A stretch of DNA of 64,000 bases from Rouxiella badensis (GTDB lineage Bacteria > Pseudomonadota > Gammaproteobacteria > Enterobacterales > Enterobacteriaceae). The notes under the pieces are model-generated. The model was given only the letters and a program-made list of their open reading frames with translations, searched no databases and had not been told where the DNA came from. The first letter of the stretch is position 1, and each line of letters opens with the position of its first letter. Location: NCBI GenBank assembly GCA_026967495.1, contig CP114060.1, positions 434,001 through 498,000 of the forward strand, given 5' to 3'. Shown here piece after piece: positions 25,415 through 34,988 of the stretch. A program made the translations under genes and the position numbers.

Positions 25415-26086
25415 ATGACGACTGACACCTTAAAACCACGCCGTGGTCGTCCGCCAAAGGCCGGACGTGAAAACGCAGACACCCGCGAAACGCTGATCCG
25501 CAGCGGTACCGCTGTCCTCACAGAACAAGGCTTTGCCGCCGCCGGCATCGACGGCATCCTCCGTCAGGTCGGCGTTCCTAAAGGCTCTTTCTACTACTAT
25601 TTCGACAGTAAAGAGTCCTTCGGTCAGGCAATTATCGAAAACTACGCGCAGTTTTTTGCTCATCGGCTGGACAAAAGCCTGCTTGACGAAAGCCTCACTC
25701 CGCTGCAACGCCTTCAGGCGTTCGTCAATCACGCCGCAGAGGGCATGGCGAAATACGCCTTCACGCGCGGCTGCCTGGTAGGAAATCTGGGGCAGGAAAT
25801 CGCCAATCTTCCAGTGAACTACCGTGAACAGCTGATAACTATCCTGCAAAGTTGGGAACGGCGCGTGAGTCAGTGTCTGGCCCAGGCGCAACAACGCGGC
25901 GAGCTCTCGACTGAGGCCGACTGCGACACGCTGGCCGCCTATTTCTGGGCCGGTTGGGAGGGCGCGGTAATGCGCGCCAAGCTCAACGGCAATGCGATGC
26001 CGTTGCATAACTTTATCCGCTATTTCCTTGCCGGGCTGCCCAAGCCGCCTGCCGATACCTTTCCTTCTGGAGCCGACAATGTTTAA
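25415..26086 (+). CDS. acuR: TetR-family regulator, AcuR-like
   Basis: A 223-residue TetR repressor. A basic AT-hook-like PRRGRPPKAG start leads into the HTH region TLIRSGTAVLTEQGFAAAGI and VGVPKGSFYYYFDSKESFG. The C-domain (LDESLTPLQRLQAFVNHAAE onward) resembles AcuR, the acrylate-responsive repressor of Rhodobacter, including the conserved RGCLVGNLGQE. It overlaps acuI by eight bases, the same pair arrangement. It probably represses its own promoter until acrylate or an acrylyl compound binds. Symbol by family resemblance and context. Confidence 0.78.
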   Translation: MTTDTLKPRRGRPPKAGRENADTRETLIRSGTAVLTEQGFAAAGIDGILRQVGVPKGSFYYYFDSKESFGQAIIENYAQFFAHRLDKSLLDESLTPLQRLQAFVNHAAEGMAKYAFTRGCLVGNLGQEIANLPVNYREQLITILQSWERRVSQCLAQAQQRGELSTEADCDTLAAYFWAGWEGAVMRAKLNGNAMPLHNFIRYFLAGLPKPPADTFPSGADNV

Positions 26087-27068
26087 AGCCATTCTGATTG
26101 AGAAAAATGACGATCGCTATCAGGCCACGCTGAAAGCGCTGGATGACAGCAGCCTGCCCGAGGGCGAGGTGCTGGTTGATGTGCACTATTCCACGCTGAA
26201 CTACAAGGATGGGCTGGCGATTACCGGCAGTGGCCCGATTGTACGCAGCTTCCCGATGGTGCCCGGTATCGACTTCTCGGGTGTGGTAGCGAGAAGCCGC
26301 AACCCGCAGTTTTCGACGGGTGACCGAGTGTTGCTCAACGGCTGGGGATTCGGCGAAAAAGCCTGGGGTGGGCTGGCGCAAAAAGTCAGTATCGACGCCC
26401 AATACCTGACGCCGGTTCCTGCGGCACTCAGCCTAAAAGACAGCATGATTATCGGCACCGCGGGTTATACCGCCATGCTGGCCATCATCGCGCTTGAGAA
26501 AAATGGCCTTACGCCCGAGCAAGGACCGGTGCTGGTTACCGGAGCCAACGGCGGCGTCGGCAGCTTTGCCATCGCGCTGCTCTCGCGGCTAGGCTATCAG
26601 GTCACGGCCTCGACCGGACGCCCCGATGAGGCCGCCTACCTGACCGAAAAACTGGGCGCCAGCGAAATCATCGATCGCCACACGCTGAGTGAGCCAGGCA
26701 AGCCGCTGCAAAAAGAACGTTGGGCTGCCGCCATTGATTCCGTGGGCAGCCACACGCTGGCCAATGTCTGCGCCAGCATCAAAGAAAATGGCACCGTCGC
26801 GGCCTGCGGCATGGCACAGGGGCTGGATTTCCCGGCCAGCGTCGCGCCGTTTATTCTGCGCAACGTGACGCTGGCGGGTATCAACAGCGTCACCCGCCCG
26901 GCAGAAGAACGCAGGATGGCATGGTCGCGACTGGCCGAACTGGTTGACTCGACCCTGCTTGAGACCGTGAGTCAGGAGATAACGCTTGAAGAGACTCTCG
27001 CTGCTGCCGAAAAGCTGATGAAAGGCGAGATTCGCGGACGCGTGGTGGTGCGGGTCAAAGAGGCCTAA
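26079..27068 (+). CDS. acuI: Acrylyl-CoA reductase (NADPH), AcuI
   Basis: A 329-residue MDR-superfamily reductase. The N-terminus MFKAILIEKNDDRYQATLK, the motif STLNYKDGLAITGSGPIVR and the nucleotide fold PVLVTGANGGVGSFAIALL match AcuI (YhdH group), which reduces toxic acryloyl-CoA to propionyl-CoA. The start ATG at 26079 overlaps the acuR stop, so translation is coupled. The pair gives acrylate detoxification, for example after dimethylsulfoniopropionate breakdown or leakage of 3-carbon intermediates. It is inserted between yjbQ and tyrB. Confidence 0.88.
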   Translation: MFKAILIEKNDDRYQATLKALDDSSLPEGEVLVDVHYSTLNYKDGLAITGSGPIVRSFPMVPGIDFSGVVARSRNPQFSTGDRVLLNGWGFGEKAWGGLAQKVSIDAQYLTPVPAALSLKDSMIIGTAGYTAMLAIIALEKNGLTPEQGPVLVTGANGGVGSFAIALLSRLGYQVTASTGRPDEAAYLTEKLGASEIIDRHTLSEPGKPLQKERWAAAIDSVGSHTLANVCASIKENGTVAACGMAQGLDFPASVAPFILRNVTLAGINSVTRPAEERRMAWSRLAELVDSTLLETVSQEITLEETLAAAEKLMKGEIRGRVVVRVKEA

Positions 27069-27073
27069 AAAGG

Positions 27074-27104
27074 CAAAAAAACGGCGTGATAAACTATCAC
27101 GCCG
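27074..27104 (-). terminator. Intrinsic terminator of tyrB
   Basis: CGGCGTGATA and TATCACGCCG (27082-27104) form a perfect stem with a 3-base loop. On the minus strand it is followed by seven T. Confidence 0.88.
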
Positions 27105-27128
27105 AGATATTATCTTGACTGATAGCGA

Positions 27129-28322
27129 TTACTGTACGGCAGCAAACGCCGCGGCAACCTGTTCCACGTTGTGGTGATTCAGGCCGGCCATGCAAACACG
27201 GCCGCTGGCAATCAGGTACACGCCAAACTCTTCACGCAGTCTGTCAACCTGAGCGGCGCTGAAACCGGTGTAGCCGAACATCCCACGCTGTTGCAGCAGA
27301 TAGTCGAAATCGCGACCCGGCAGGGCTTTCTTCAGGCTGTTTACCAGCACCTGACGCATTTCGATAATACGTGTGCGCATGGTTTCAACTTCTGCCAGCC
27401 ACTGTGCCTTCAGCGCAGCGTCATTCAGCACGGTCTCAACCACTTTTGCGCCAAAGTTTGGCGGGCTTGAGTAGTTGCGACGTACGGTCGCTTTCAGCTG
27501 ACCCAGCACGCGGCCCGACGCTTCGCTGTTTTCACAGACCACGGACAGTCCACCCACGCGCTCGCCGTACAGCGAGAAGATTTTAGAGAACGAGTTGCTG
27601 ACCAGCATGTTCACGCCCGCAGCAGCCATCGCGCGAATCGCGTAGGCGTCTTCATTCATGCCATCGCCAAAGCCCTGATAGGCAATGTCGAGGAACGGAA
27701 TGAGTTCACGCTGCTTCACCAGCTCAATCACCTGGTCCCACTGGGACTGCGTCAAATCAGAACCGGTCGGGTTATGGCAGCAAGGGTGCAACAGCACGAT
27801 GCTTTGCGCGGGCAGGGTCTGCAGGGTATCGATCATACCGGCAAAGTTAACGCCCAGCTTTTCGGCATCAAAGTAAGGATAGGTGTGCACCTTGAAACCT
27901 GCGCCAGCGAAAATCGCGACGTGGTTGTCCCAGGTCGGATTACTGACCCAAACTTCTGAATTTGGGAAGTAGTGCTTCAGGAAGTCAGCACCCACTTTCA
28001 ACGCACCCGAGCCACCCACGGTCTGAATAGTGGCGATACGCTGCTGCTGCAGTGCGGTATGTTCAGCACCAAACAACAGTTTCTGGATGCTGCTGCGATA
28101 GCCTGCAAGGCCTTCCATCGGCAGATAAACCGAGGCGGTCTGAGGCTGCGCATTCAGTTGGTTTTCAGCGGCTTCGACAGCACCAAGCTGTGGGATAATC
28201 CCTTTATCGTCGTAATACAGACCGATACTCAGGTTGACCTTTTTCTCTCTCGGATCGTTCTTGAAGCTTTCCATCAGCGACAGAATTGGGTCACCGGCAT
28301 AAGCATCAACATGTTGGAACAC
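27129..28322 (-). CDS. tyrB: Aromatic-amino-acid aminotransferase
   Basis: A 397-residue class I aminotransferase, pyridoxal-phosphate dependent. It transfers the amino group to phenylpyruvate, 4-hydroxyphenylpyruvate or oxaloacetate. Landmarks: FQHVDAYAGDPILSLMESF, LHPCCHNPTGSDLTQSQWD near 190, the Schiff-base lysine in SNSFSKIFSLYGERVGGLSV near 247 and the arginine in RNYSSPPNFGA. Context (near alr and dnaB) and length fit TyrB; aspC is the close paralogue elsewhere. A strong terminator follows. A pheC-like gene for the preceding step lies 1.7 kb away. Confidence 0.93.
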   Translation of the reverse strand: MFQHVDAYAGDPILSLMESFKNDPREKKVNLSIGLYYDDKGIIPQLGAVEAAENQLNAQPQTASVYLPMEGLAGYRSSIQKLLFGAEHTALQQQRIATIQTVGGSGALKVGADFLKHYFPNSEVWVSNPTWDNHVAIFAGAGFKVHTYPYFDAEKLGVNFAGMIDTLQTLPAQSIVLLHPCCHNPTGSDLTQSQWDQVIELVKQRELIPFLDIAYQGFGDGMNEDAYAIRAMAAAGVNMLVSNSFSKIFSLYGERVGGLSVVCENSEASGRVLGQLKATVRRNYSSPPNFGAKVVETVLNDAALKAQWLAEVETMRTRIIEMRQVLVNSLKKALPGRDFDYLLQQRGMFGYTGFSAAQVDRLREEFGVYLIASGRVCMAGLNHHNVEQVAAAFAAVQ

Positions 28323-28476
28323 GGTATATTTCTCCTTGGAATTGTATCTTGGACAAGCGTCAGAGCCCGGTTCAAGGGGATCTGTTATGTCGAAGCACCG
28401 ACTTTTACTGCTGTTTTTATTATCACGTAGACTAACAAATATCGCTCAACAAGATCACATTAATGTTGTGATCTTT

Positions 28477-29097
28477 TTAAACCCTATAGCGGCCCGGACG
28501 GTGGTTCATCGCGATGATCAGATTCAGCACGAACGCGCCAAGAATCGAGGCGATCAGCATCGGAATACTCACCACAAACAGCGACGCAAGCACTATCACG
28601 AAATCCACGCCCATCTGCAGTTTACCGGCGCGAATGCCGTATTTGTCCTGCAAATACAGCGAGAGGATATTCATGCCGCCCAGGCTCGCCTTGTGGCGGA
28701 ACAGCACGATAAATCCCATTCCCATGATAACGTTACCGAAAAGCACCGCATAAAAAGGCTCGAGATGGTCGAAATGGATGAAGAGCGGATGCAGACTGGT
28801 GAATAAGGAAACCAGTGCCACGGCGCAAAACGTCTTGATAGTGAATGGCCAGCCCATGCGACGGATCGAGAGCCAGTAAAACGGCAGATTAATGGTGAAA
28901 AACACTGCGCCAAAGGAGTAATGCGTCAGATAGTGAATCAGAAATGCCATGCCCGCGGTGCTCCCGGTCAATGCGCCCGACTGGCGTAACATCATCACGC
29001 CAAAAGAGACCATCAGGGTGCCCATAAGAATGGCCAGCACGTCTTCGAGCCAGGTATGCTCAACGCGAGGCTGTGTGATGCTGTCGATGTTATCCAT
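28477..29097 (-). CDS. YitT-family membrane protein
   Basis: A 206-residue inner-membrane protein with about five or six hydrophobic segments. The family core is clear: LMVSFGVMMLRQSGALTGSTAGMAFLIHYL, FFTINLPFYWLSIRRMGWPF and LFRHKASLGGMNILSLYLQDKYGIRAGKLQM. YitT-type proteins (DUF161) have no established substrate. Start at 29097 (MDNIDSITQP) is chosen over a longer reading that adds a non-conserved hydrophobic leader. It sits between tyrB and alr, which are adjacent in E. coli. Confidence 0.8.
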   Translation of the reverse strand: MDNIDSITQPRVEHTWLEDVLAILMGTLMVSFGVMMLRQSGALTGSTAGMAFLIHYLTHYSFGAVFFTINLPFYWLSIRRMGWPFTIKTFCAVALVSLFTSLHPLFIHFDHLEPFYAVLFGNVIMGMGFIVLFRHKASLGGMNILSLYLQDKYGIRAGKLQMGVDFVIVLASLFVVSIPMLIASILGAFVLNLIIAMNHRPGRYRV

Positions 29098-29374
29098 AGA
29101 ATGCCTGTCGCCTATAAAAATAAAAATGCCGTGCGGGCTATGCATGCCCGCTGGGATCGCTGAATTTTTATAGATAATTAACGACAGCACGCAAGAAGGC
29201 AATCGTTTTCGCACAAATCAACCACAATAAATCGTAATTTTACTCAACTCACGCAAATTTTGGTTTTAAGTGGATATTTTCGTGCATAAAACGCGTTAAT
29301 AATGCACCAGGTTAGTGAAATTGCACCAATCTGGTTCATCTTCAGGCTACCGGTAGTCGGCTTAATATTCTCTG

Positions 29375-29842
29375 CTAAGCCGGGGTCGTCAGCAGGCCAT
29401 TCTCTTTTATACGATTCAGCACCACGGAGGTTTTAATATGGGCAACGCTTTTGTGGACTGAGAGAATATGGCTTATCAAAGTGCTTAAACCCGCTAAGTC
29501 TGCCACCGCAACCTTCAACAAATAGTCGGCATCACCGGTCGTTTTATAAGCATCGATGACCGCATCCACCTGCTCCAGCATTTTATGAAAATCTTCAACA
29601 TTTTCAGGCAAATGATTGATTAACCTAATTTCTATCAGGCCAATCATGCCCAACCCCAGCGCCTCGGGCGCAAGACGGGCGTGATAGCCCATGATCATCT
29701 GTTGCTGTTCGAGGCCTATTCTTCTGCGCGAACACTGGGACGCAGACAGCCCCACAATTTCGCTGAGTTCCTGGTTGGTTAACCTGCCGTTAGCCTGTAA
29801 TAAGGTCAAGATTTTCAAGTCGTAATCATCAATGCTGTACAT
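29375..29842 (-). CDS. Lrp/AsnC-family transcriptional regulator
   Basis: A 155-residue Lrp-like regulator. The HTH is IDDYDLKILTLLQANGRLTN and LSEIVGLSASQCSRRRIGLE; the C-terminal ligand-binding RAM domain follows, with TTGDADYLLKVAVADLAGLSTL. Lrp-type proteins sense amino acids. It is divergent from the pheC-like gene by about 175 bp and probably regulates it, which would fit aromatic amino acid sensing (inference). Confidence 0.88.
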   Translation of the reverse strand: MYSIDDYDLKILTLLQANGRLTNQELSEIVGLSASQCSRRRIGLEQQQMIMGYHARLAPEALGLGMIGLIEIRLINHLPENVEDFHKMLEQVDAVIDAYKTTGDADYLLKVAVADLAGLSTLISHILSVHKSVAHIKTSVVLNRIKENGLLTTPA

Positions 29843-30017
29843 GGCTGCTCACCTGCTTATCGATTTTATTCATAAACACACTACCAGTTTTTTTAGGGCC
29901 GAACTTTCCCTTTATGACGTGACGGGCGTTTTTTCCATTCAAACCTCTGTTTACTTTGCATTAACCCTGCCATTTTGGCGAATATGGATGCGCAGTTTTA
30001 TCAAACAAGGAAAAATA

Positions 30018-30805
30018 ATGAAAAAGATGCTTCTGACCCTTAGCCTGCTGATAGCAGGAACCGCTGCGGCGCAGGCTGAAGGCACCTCTTCCCATCTCGA
30101 CAGAGTGCTGCAGAAAGGCTCCCTCAACGTTTGCACCACCGGTGACTACAAGCCTTATACCTATTTACGCCCGGACGGACAGTATGAGGGGATAGACGTC
30201 GCCATGGCGCAGTCACTGGCCGCAAGCCTCGGGGTGAAGGTCAACTGGGTAAAAACCACCTGGAAAACAATGATGGACGATATGACCTCAAACCGGTGCG
30301 ATATCGCCATGGGGGCATTTCCGTCACACTGCCACGCCAGCAGAAAGCCTGGTTTGCCAACGTGCTCGATCAGGATGGCAAAATCCCTTTGGTACGCTGC
30401 GAAGATGCGCATAAATATCAGACCATTACCCAATTAAACCGACCTGAAGTACGCCTTCTCGAACCGGCCGGCGGCACCAATGAAGCCTTTGTACACGCCT
30501 ATCTGCCGCAGGCCCATCTCGAGCTCTCGCATGACAATCTGGCTATCTTCCAGCGGTTAGTCGACAAAAAAGCTGACGTGATGGTCACCGACGCCTCGGA
30601 GGCGCTGTTCCAGCAGAAACACTATCCGAAACTGTGCGCAGTCAACCCTAAAAAGCCGTTACAGTATGGCGAGAAGGCCTACCTGCTGCCGAAGGATGAT
30701 ATTAGCTGGAAGATGTACGTCGATCAGTGGCTGCATCTGAGCAAGGCTAACGGCGATTATCAAAAGATCATTGGCCAATGGCTGGCGTCAGGCAAGAAGT
30801 CCTGA
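30018..30805 (+). pseudogene. PheC-like periplasmic cyclohexadienyl dehydratase, one-base frameshift
   Basis: Joined, a ~263-residue exported protein of the solute-binding fold, with a signal peptide at residues 1-21. It resembles Pseudomonas PheC: TTGDYKPYTYLRPDGQY, CDIAMGGISVTLPRQQ, EPAGGTNEAFVHAYLP and LCAVNPKKPLQYGEKAYLLP. PheC decarboxylates and dehydrates prephenate or arogenate to phenylpyruvate or phenylalanine. An amino-acid-binding role is the alternative. The frame breaks at the G5 run 30311-30315; a sixth G gives MGGISVT as in PheC. I chose ATG 30018 with AAGGA upstream. tyrB and an Lrp-like gene are neighbours. Confidence 0.78.
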
Positions 30806-30811
30806 AACAGA

Positions 30812-30839
30812 AAGGGCCGCTGAGAATGGGGCGGCCCTT
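30812..30839. terminator. Hairpin between the pheC-like and alr genes
   Basis: AAGGGCCGC at 30812-30820 pairs with GCGGCCCTT at 30831-30839. T-runs are short on both strands, so it is a weak or assisted bidirectional terminator for two convergent genes. Confidence 0.55.
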
Positions 30840-30845
30840 GAAGCG

Positions 30846-31926
30846 TTAGTCGCCCGTGTAGGTACGAACGACCCTTGAGGTAAGCGTGGTGATGAGTCTC
30901 GTAGGCGCTAATACCGGTGGCAGCCGCGATGCGTTCAACCGGCAACGCGGTACTCCATAGAATTGCCTCGTCACCAACCTGGTCCTGCGCGTTGGGTCCT
31001 AAATCAACCGAGAGCATGTCCATCGAGACACGACCGACTATCGGCACACTACGGCCGTTGACCAAAACGGGTGTACCGCTTGGCGCACTGCGCGGATATC
31101 CGTCGCCATACCCGATAGCGACCACGCCTAAACGCGTGTCGCGTGGGCTTACCCAGGTGGCGCCGTAACCCACCGGCTCTCCTGCACGATGTTCACGTAC
31201 CGCTATCAGGCTCGAGGTCAGCGTCATCGCTGGACGACAACCGTATTCTCTCGCTTCGGTACTGGCCATCGGCGATACGCCATAAAGGATAATGCCTGGA
31301 CGCACCAGATCCAGATGGCTCGCAGGCCACAGCAGCGTACCGCCCGAGGCCGCAATCGACTTTATGCCCGGTTTAGCCTGGGCAAACGCCTGAAAGCACT
31401 GAAGCTGCTTCAGGGTGTAATCATTTTCAGGCTCGTCTGCACAGCTGAAGTGACTCATCATATTCACCGGCTGAATCACATTGGCGCACTGGCTGAGACG
31501 CTGATAGAACGCTTCGGCGTTCTCCGGCAACACGCCCAAACGGTGCATGCCGGTGTCGAGTTTCATCCATACCTTAAGCGGCGCACTCAGCTGCGCGCGC
31601 TCGAGCGCCTCAAGCTGCTCAACGCTGTGCACCGCCGTATCCAGACCATTTGCTACCAGCAGAGGTAAATCCTCGGCGGAGAAAAAACCTTCCAGCAATA
31701 AAATCGGCTTGAGAATACCGCCAGCACGCAGCGCCAGCGCCTCGCTCAAACGGGCCACGCCATAACAATCGGCATCCTGCAAACTGCGCGCCGCCTCAAG
31801 CAGCCCGTGCCCATAGGCGTTTGCTTTTACTACTGCCACCACCCGACTCTGCGGCGCAATATGCCTAATGCGCTGTAAATTATGACGCAGGGCGCTGCTA
31901 TCAATCACAGCCGTAGCCGCCTTCAT
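30846..31926 (-). pseudogene. alr: Alanine racemase, one-base frameshift near the C-terminus
   Basis: A ~359-residue fold-type III racemase making D-alanine for peptidoglycan. The PLP lysine is in VVAVVKANAYGHGLLEAA near residue 34, and the catalytic tyrosine in GYGATWVSPRDTRLGVVAIGYGDGYPR near 255-265. As read, the last 17 residues are replaced by a long wrong tail. The break is at 30894-30900 (GAGTCTC). Removing one base gives SAYELITTLTSRVVRTYTGD, the expected ending, and implies GAGCTC. The repaired stop is at 30846-30848. dadX is the paralogue elsewhere, but position beside dnaB identifies alr. Confidence 0.92.
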
Positions 31927-32015
31927 TGCGTGTCCTTATGAAGAAATTGATGAAAAGGTTTTAGCTTGTTCTTTTAACTCGAAATCAGGGGCAAGCACGC
32001 TAGCCAGCCTAAGCA

Positions 32016-33425
32016 TTAGTCTTCGTCGTATTGCGGGCCGCCGTAGTTATCGAATCGCGACCACTGACCGTTAAATGTGAGGCGAACCGTGCCTATCGGA
32101 CCGTTACGCTGTTTGCCGAGAATGATTTGCGCGATCCCCTTTTCTTCGCTGTTGTCGTGATAGACCTCGTCGCGATAGATAAACATGATCAAGTCGGCGT
32201 CCTGCTCGATGGAACCAGATTCACGGAGGTCGGAGTTGACCGGGCGCTTATCGGCACGCTGCTCCAGGCTTCGGTTCAGCTGAGAAAGCGCCACCACCGG
32301 CACCTGCAGCTCTTTCGCCAACGCCTTGAGCGAGCGTGAAATCTCGGCGATTTCCAGGGTACGGTTGTCAGACAGAGAAGGCACGCGCATCAGTTGAAGG
32401 TAGTCAATCATGATGAGGCTCAGGCCGCCGTGCTCACGGAAGATACGGCGCGCACGTGAACGTACCTCGGTTGGCGTCAGGCCGGAGGAGTCATCGATAT
32501 ACATGTTACGTTTTTCGAGCAGGATCCCCATGGTGCTGGAAATACGCGCCCAGTCTTCATCGTCAAGCTGACCGGTACGGATACGGGTCTGGTCAACGCG
32601 GGACAGCGAGGCCAGCATACGCATCATCAGTTGATCGCCGGGCATCTCGAGGCTGAAGATAAGCACCGGTTTTTCCTGCATCATCGCGGCGTTTTCGCAC
32701 AGGTTCATGGCGAAGGTGGTTTTACCCATCGACGGACGAGCTGCGACGATGATTAAGTCGGACTTCTGCAAGCCAGCCGTTTTCTTGTCGAGATCGCTAT
32801 AGCCGGTCGACACGCCGGTTACGCCGTCGTGTGGGCGTTGGAACAGCTCTTCGATACGCGCAACGGTGCTTTCCAGAATGCGGTCGACGCTTTTCGGGCC
32901 TTCATCTTTATTGGCGCGGCTTTCTGCAATCTGAAAGACGCGGGACTCGGCCAGGTCCAGCAGGTCTTCGCTGCTGCGGCCCTGCGGATCGTAACCCGCA
33001 TCGGCAATTTCGTTAGCAACAGAAATCATCTCGCGCACAACTGCACGTTCACGCACGATGTCGGCATATGCGCCGATGTTTGCCGCACTTGGCGTATTTT
33101 TTGACAGCTCTGCCAGATAGGCAAAACCGCCCACCGAGTCCAGATCCCCTTTCTGCTCGAGAGACTCTGACAGCGTGATAAGGTCGATAGGCTTACTCAT
33201 CTCGAGCAATCGCTGCATCTCGGTGAAAATCAGGCGATGCGGACGGCTGAAGAAGTCATTGCTGACCACGCGTTCGGCGACGTTGTCCCAGCGTTCGTTG
33301 TCCAGCATCAGGCCACCCAGCACAGACTGCTCGGCCTCCAAAGAGTGTGGCGGAAGCTTTAGCCCTTCCATCTGACGATCGCGTGGTTCGTTCGGTTTGT
33401 TGGTTGGTTTGTTGTTTCCGGCCAT
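32016..33425 (-). CDS. dnaB: Replicative DNA helicase
   Basis: A 469-residue hexameric helicase unwinding DNA at the replication fork. The N-terminal domain begins near LKLPPHSLEAEQSVLGGLML; the RecA-like domain has Walker A ARPSMGKTTFAMNL near 230, Walker B LIMIDYLQLM, and SGSIEQDADLIMFIYRDEVYH with the DnaB H4 region. The start at 33425 (MAGNNKPTNK) corresponds to the E. coli start; a longer in-frame reading adds 44 non-conserved residues. The gene is intact while several neighbours are frameshifted. Confidence 0.98.
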   Translation of the reverse strand: MAGNNKPTNKPNEPRDRQMEGLKLPPHSLEAEQSVLGGLMLDNERWDNVAERVVSNDFFSRPHRLIFTEMQRLLEMSKPIDLITLSESLEQKGDLDSVGGFAYLAELSKNTPSAANIGAYADIVRERAVVREMISVANEIADAGYDPQGRSSEDLLDLAESRVFQIAESRANKDEGPKSVDRILESTVARIEELFQRPHDGVTGVSTGYSDLDKKTAGLQKSDLIIVAARPSMGKTTFAMNLCENAAMMQEKPVLIFSLEMPGDQLMMRMLASLSRVDQTRIRTGQLDDEDWARISSTMGILLEKRNMYIDDSSGLTPTEVRSRARRIFREHGGLSLIMIDYLQLMRVPSLSDNRTLEIAEISRSLKALAKELQVPVVALSQLNRSLEQRADKRPVNSDLRESGSIEQDADLIMFIYRDEVYHDNSEEKGIAQIILGKQRNGPIGTVRLTFNGQWSRFDNYGGPQYDED

Positions 33426-33630
33426 GGGTAAATGCTTTCCTACTATGAATAACTGGCTTGGCAGAGCTTGCGTGAGGTTCGAGGTGAACCCTGATAACGC
33501 GTCAGTATACCGAATTATAATTCCTTGTGATGCCTCATTTCCAAACGGTCTTAGCACAGCACGTCCGTCACTAGGAAAGGCAAATTAATTAGCGTAGGGT
33601 GAAATCCATCACTTAAAACGAGGAAAGAAA

Positions 33631-34617
33631 ATGGCTAAGCGTATCCAGTTCAGCGCAACAGGCGGTCCGGAAGTTTTAGAGTATGTTGATTTTGAACCTA
33701 AAGATCCCGCTGCGGGCGAAGTCCAGGTCGAGAACAAGGCGATTGGTATCAACTATATCGATACCTATGTGCGCAGCGGCCTCTATCCCGCGCCGCTGCC
33801 TTCCGGGCTAGGCAGCGAGGCGGCTGGTGTCGTGACCAAAGTGGGCACTGGAGTCAGCCATATCAAGGTCGGCGATCGCGTAGTTTATGCGCAGTCTTCA
33901 CTGGGTGCCTACAGCGAGTATCACAACGTGCCTGCGCAGAAGGTTGCTGTCCTGCCTGAGGGCATCAGCTTTGAACAGGCCGCGGCCTCCTTCCTTAAAG
34001 GCCTGACCGTACAGTATTTATTCCGCCAGACCCATAAAATCAAAGCCGGTGATATCTTCCTGTTCCATGCCGCCGCCGGTGGCGTTGGGCTTATTGCCAG
34101 CCAGTGGGCCAAAGCGCTGGGGGCAAAACTGATTGGAACCGTCGGCTCTGACGAGAAAGCCGCACTGGCGAAAGAAGCCGGTGCATGGGCCACGATTAAC
34201 TACCAGACTGAGGATATTGCTGCGCGCGTCGCTGAGCTGACACAGGGCGAAAAAGTCTCAGTGGTCTACGATTCGGTTGGCAAGAGCACCTGGCTGGCTT
34301 CGCTCGACAGCCTCAAACGCCACGGTTTGCTGGTGAGTTTTGGTAATGCATCGGGTCCGGTGAAGGACGTCGATTTGGGCATTCTGAACCAGAAAGGCTC
34401 ACTGTTTGTCACCCGCCCTTCTCTGAATGGCTATATCACAACGCAGGAAGAGCTGGCTGCGGCAAGCGAAGAGCTGTTCTCGCTAATTGCCAGCGATGCC
34501 ATCAAGGTCGATGTCAAAGACGCACAGAAATTCCCGCTGTCACAGGCACGCAGAGCCCATGAGACGCTGGAAAGCCGCGCCACTACCGGCTCAAGCCTGC
34601 TCATTCCGGGTTCATAA
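33631..34617 (+). CDS. qor: NADPH:quinone oxidoreductase
   Basis: A 328-residue MDR-superfamily quinone reductase. It starts MAKRIQFSATGGPEVLEYVD and has GINYIDTYVRSGLYPAPLPSGLGSEAAGVV, the nucleotide fold FLFHAAAGGVGLIASQWAKALGAK and NQKGSLFVTRPSLNGYI. It has no zinc site, as expected for Qor. It reduces quinones by one electron with NADPH. Divergent from dnaB, as in E. coli (qorA). AACGAGGAAAG supplies the ribosome site. Confidence 0.95.
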   Translation: MAKRIQFSATGGPEVLEYVDFEPKDPAAGEVQVENKAIGINYIDTYVRSGLYPAPLPSGLGSEAAGVVTKVGTGVSHIKVGDRVVYAQSSLGAYSEYHNVPAQKVAVLPEGISFEQAAASFLKGLTVQYLFRQTHKIKAGDIFLFHAAAGGVGLIASQWAKALGAKLIGTVGSDEKAALAKEAGAWATINYQTEDIAARVAELTQGEKVSVVYDSVGKSTWLASLDSLKRHGLLVSFGNASGPVKDVDLGILNQKGSLFVTRPSLNGYITTQEELAAASEELFSLIASDAIKVDVKDAQKFPLSQARRAHETLESRATTGSSLLIPGS

Positions 34618-34988
34618 GTCTGTAAATGCAAAGAGGACCCGGTTAAGGAGCCCTCTTATGCTGTTCTTTCGTCAATCACGTTGAGTTCAGAACGGTACTG
34701 CCTGTAGGTTACTGCAAGGTAAATCTGGGGACGATGTCGCTTGAGCAACTATTTTTGGCCGCACCAGATCGGATGAAATTTTTTCGTAAATACGATGCAT
34801 TCATCCTAACAGCGTGCCATGTTAAAAAATATGATTAATTCGCATGGAAAGCATTTTATCGCTCAACCTGTGATCGAGTCCACATAAGTAAAAGTTATGC
34901 CTGCACAATTACATTTACAATGTTGAGGCGTTTCACCTATATCCATGAAAATAATGACGTTTATATTTTAATCATCCATTTGACTGGC
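34618..34988. other. 371-bp intergenic region between qor and pspG
   Basis: The stretch is A/T-rich in its second half. It begins with a weak imperfect hairpin just after qor (around 34633-34660) with no T-run. I see no ORF with a ribosome site and no known RNA motif. Confidence 0.5.

Noticed and set aside
26989..26996. GAGACTC in acuI, and similar heptamers in dnaB (near 33161) and gntR (near 57909)
   Set aside because: These lie in frame inside intact conserved sequence (EETLAAA, SESLEQ, RESLGQ), so they are true bases and not insertion sites.
28323..28440. TyrR box in front of tyrB
   Set aside because: I found only poor matches to TGTAAA-N6-TTTACA in this leader.
28451..28478. AAGATCAC/GTGATCTT hairpin followed by five T, like a + strand terminator
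   Set aside because: No + strand gene ends just before it, and its arms overlap the stop region of the minus-strand yitT gene; probably a weak or chance structure.
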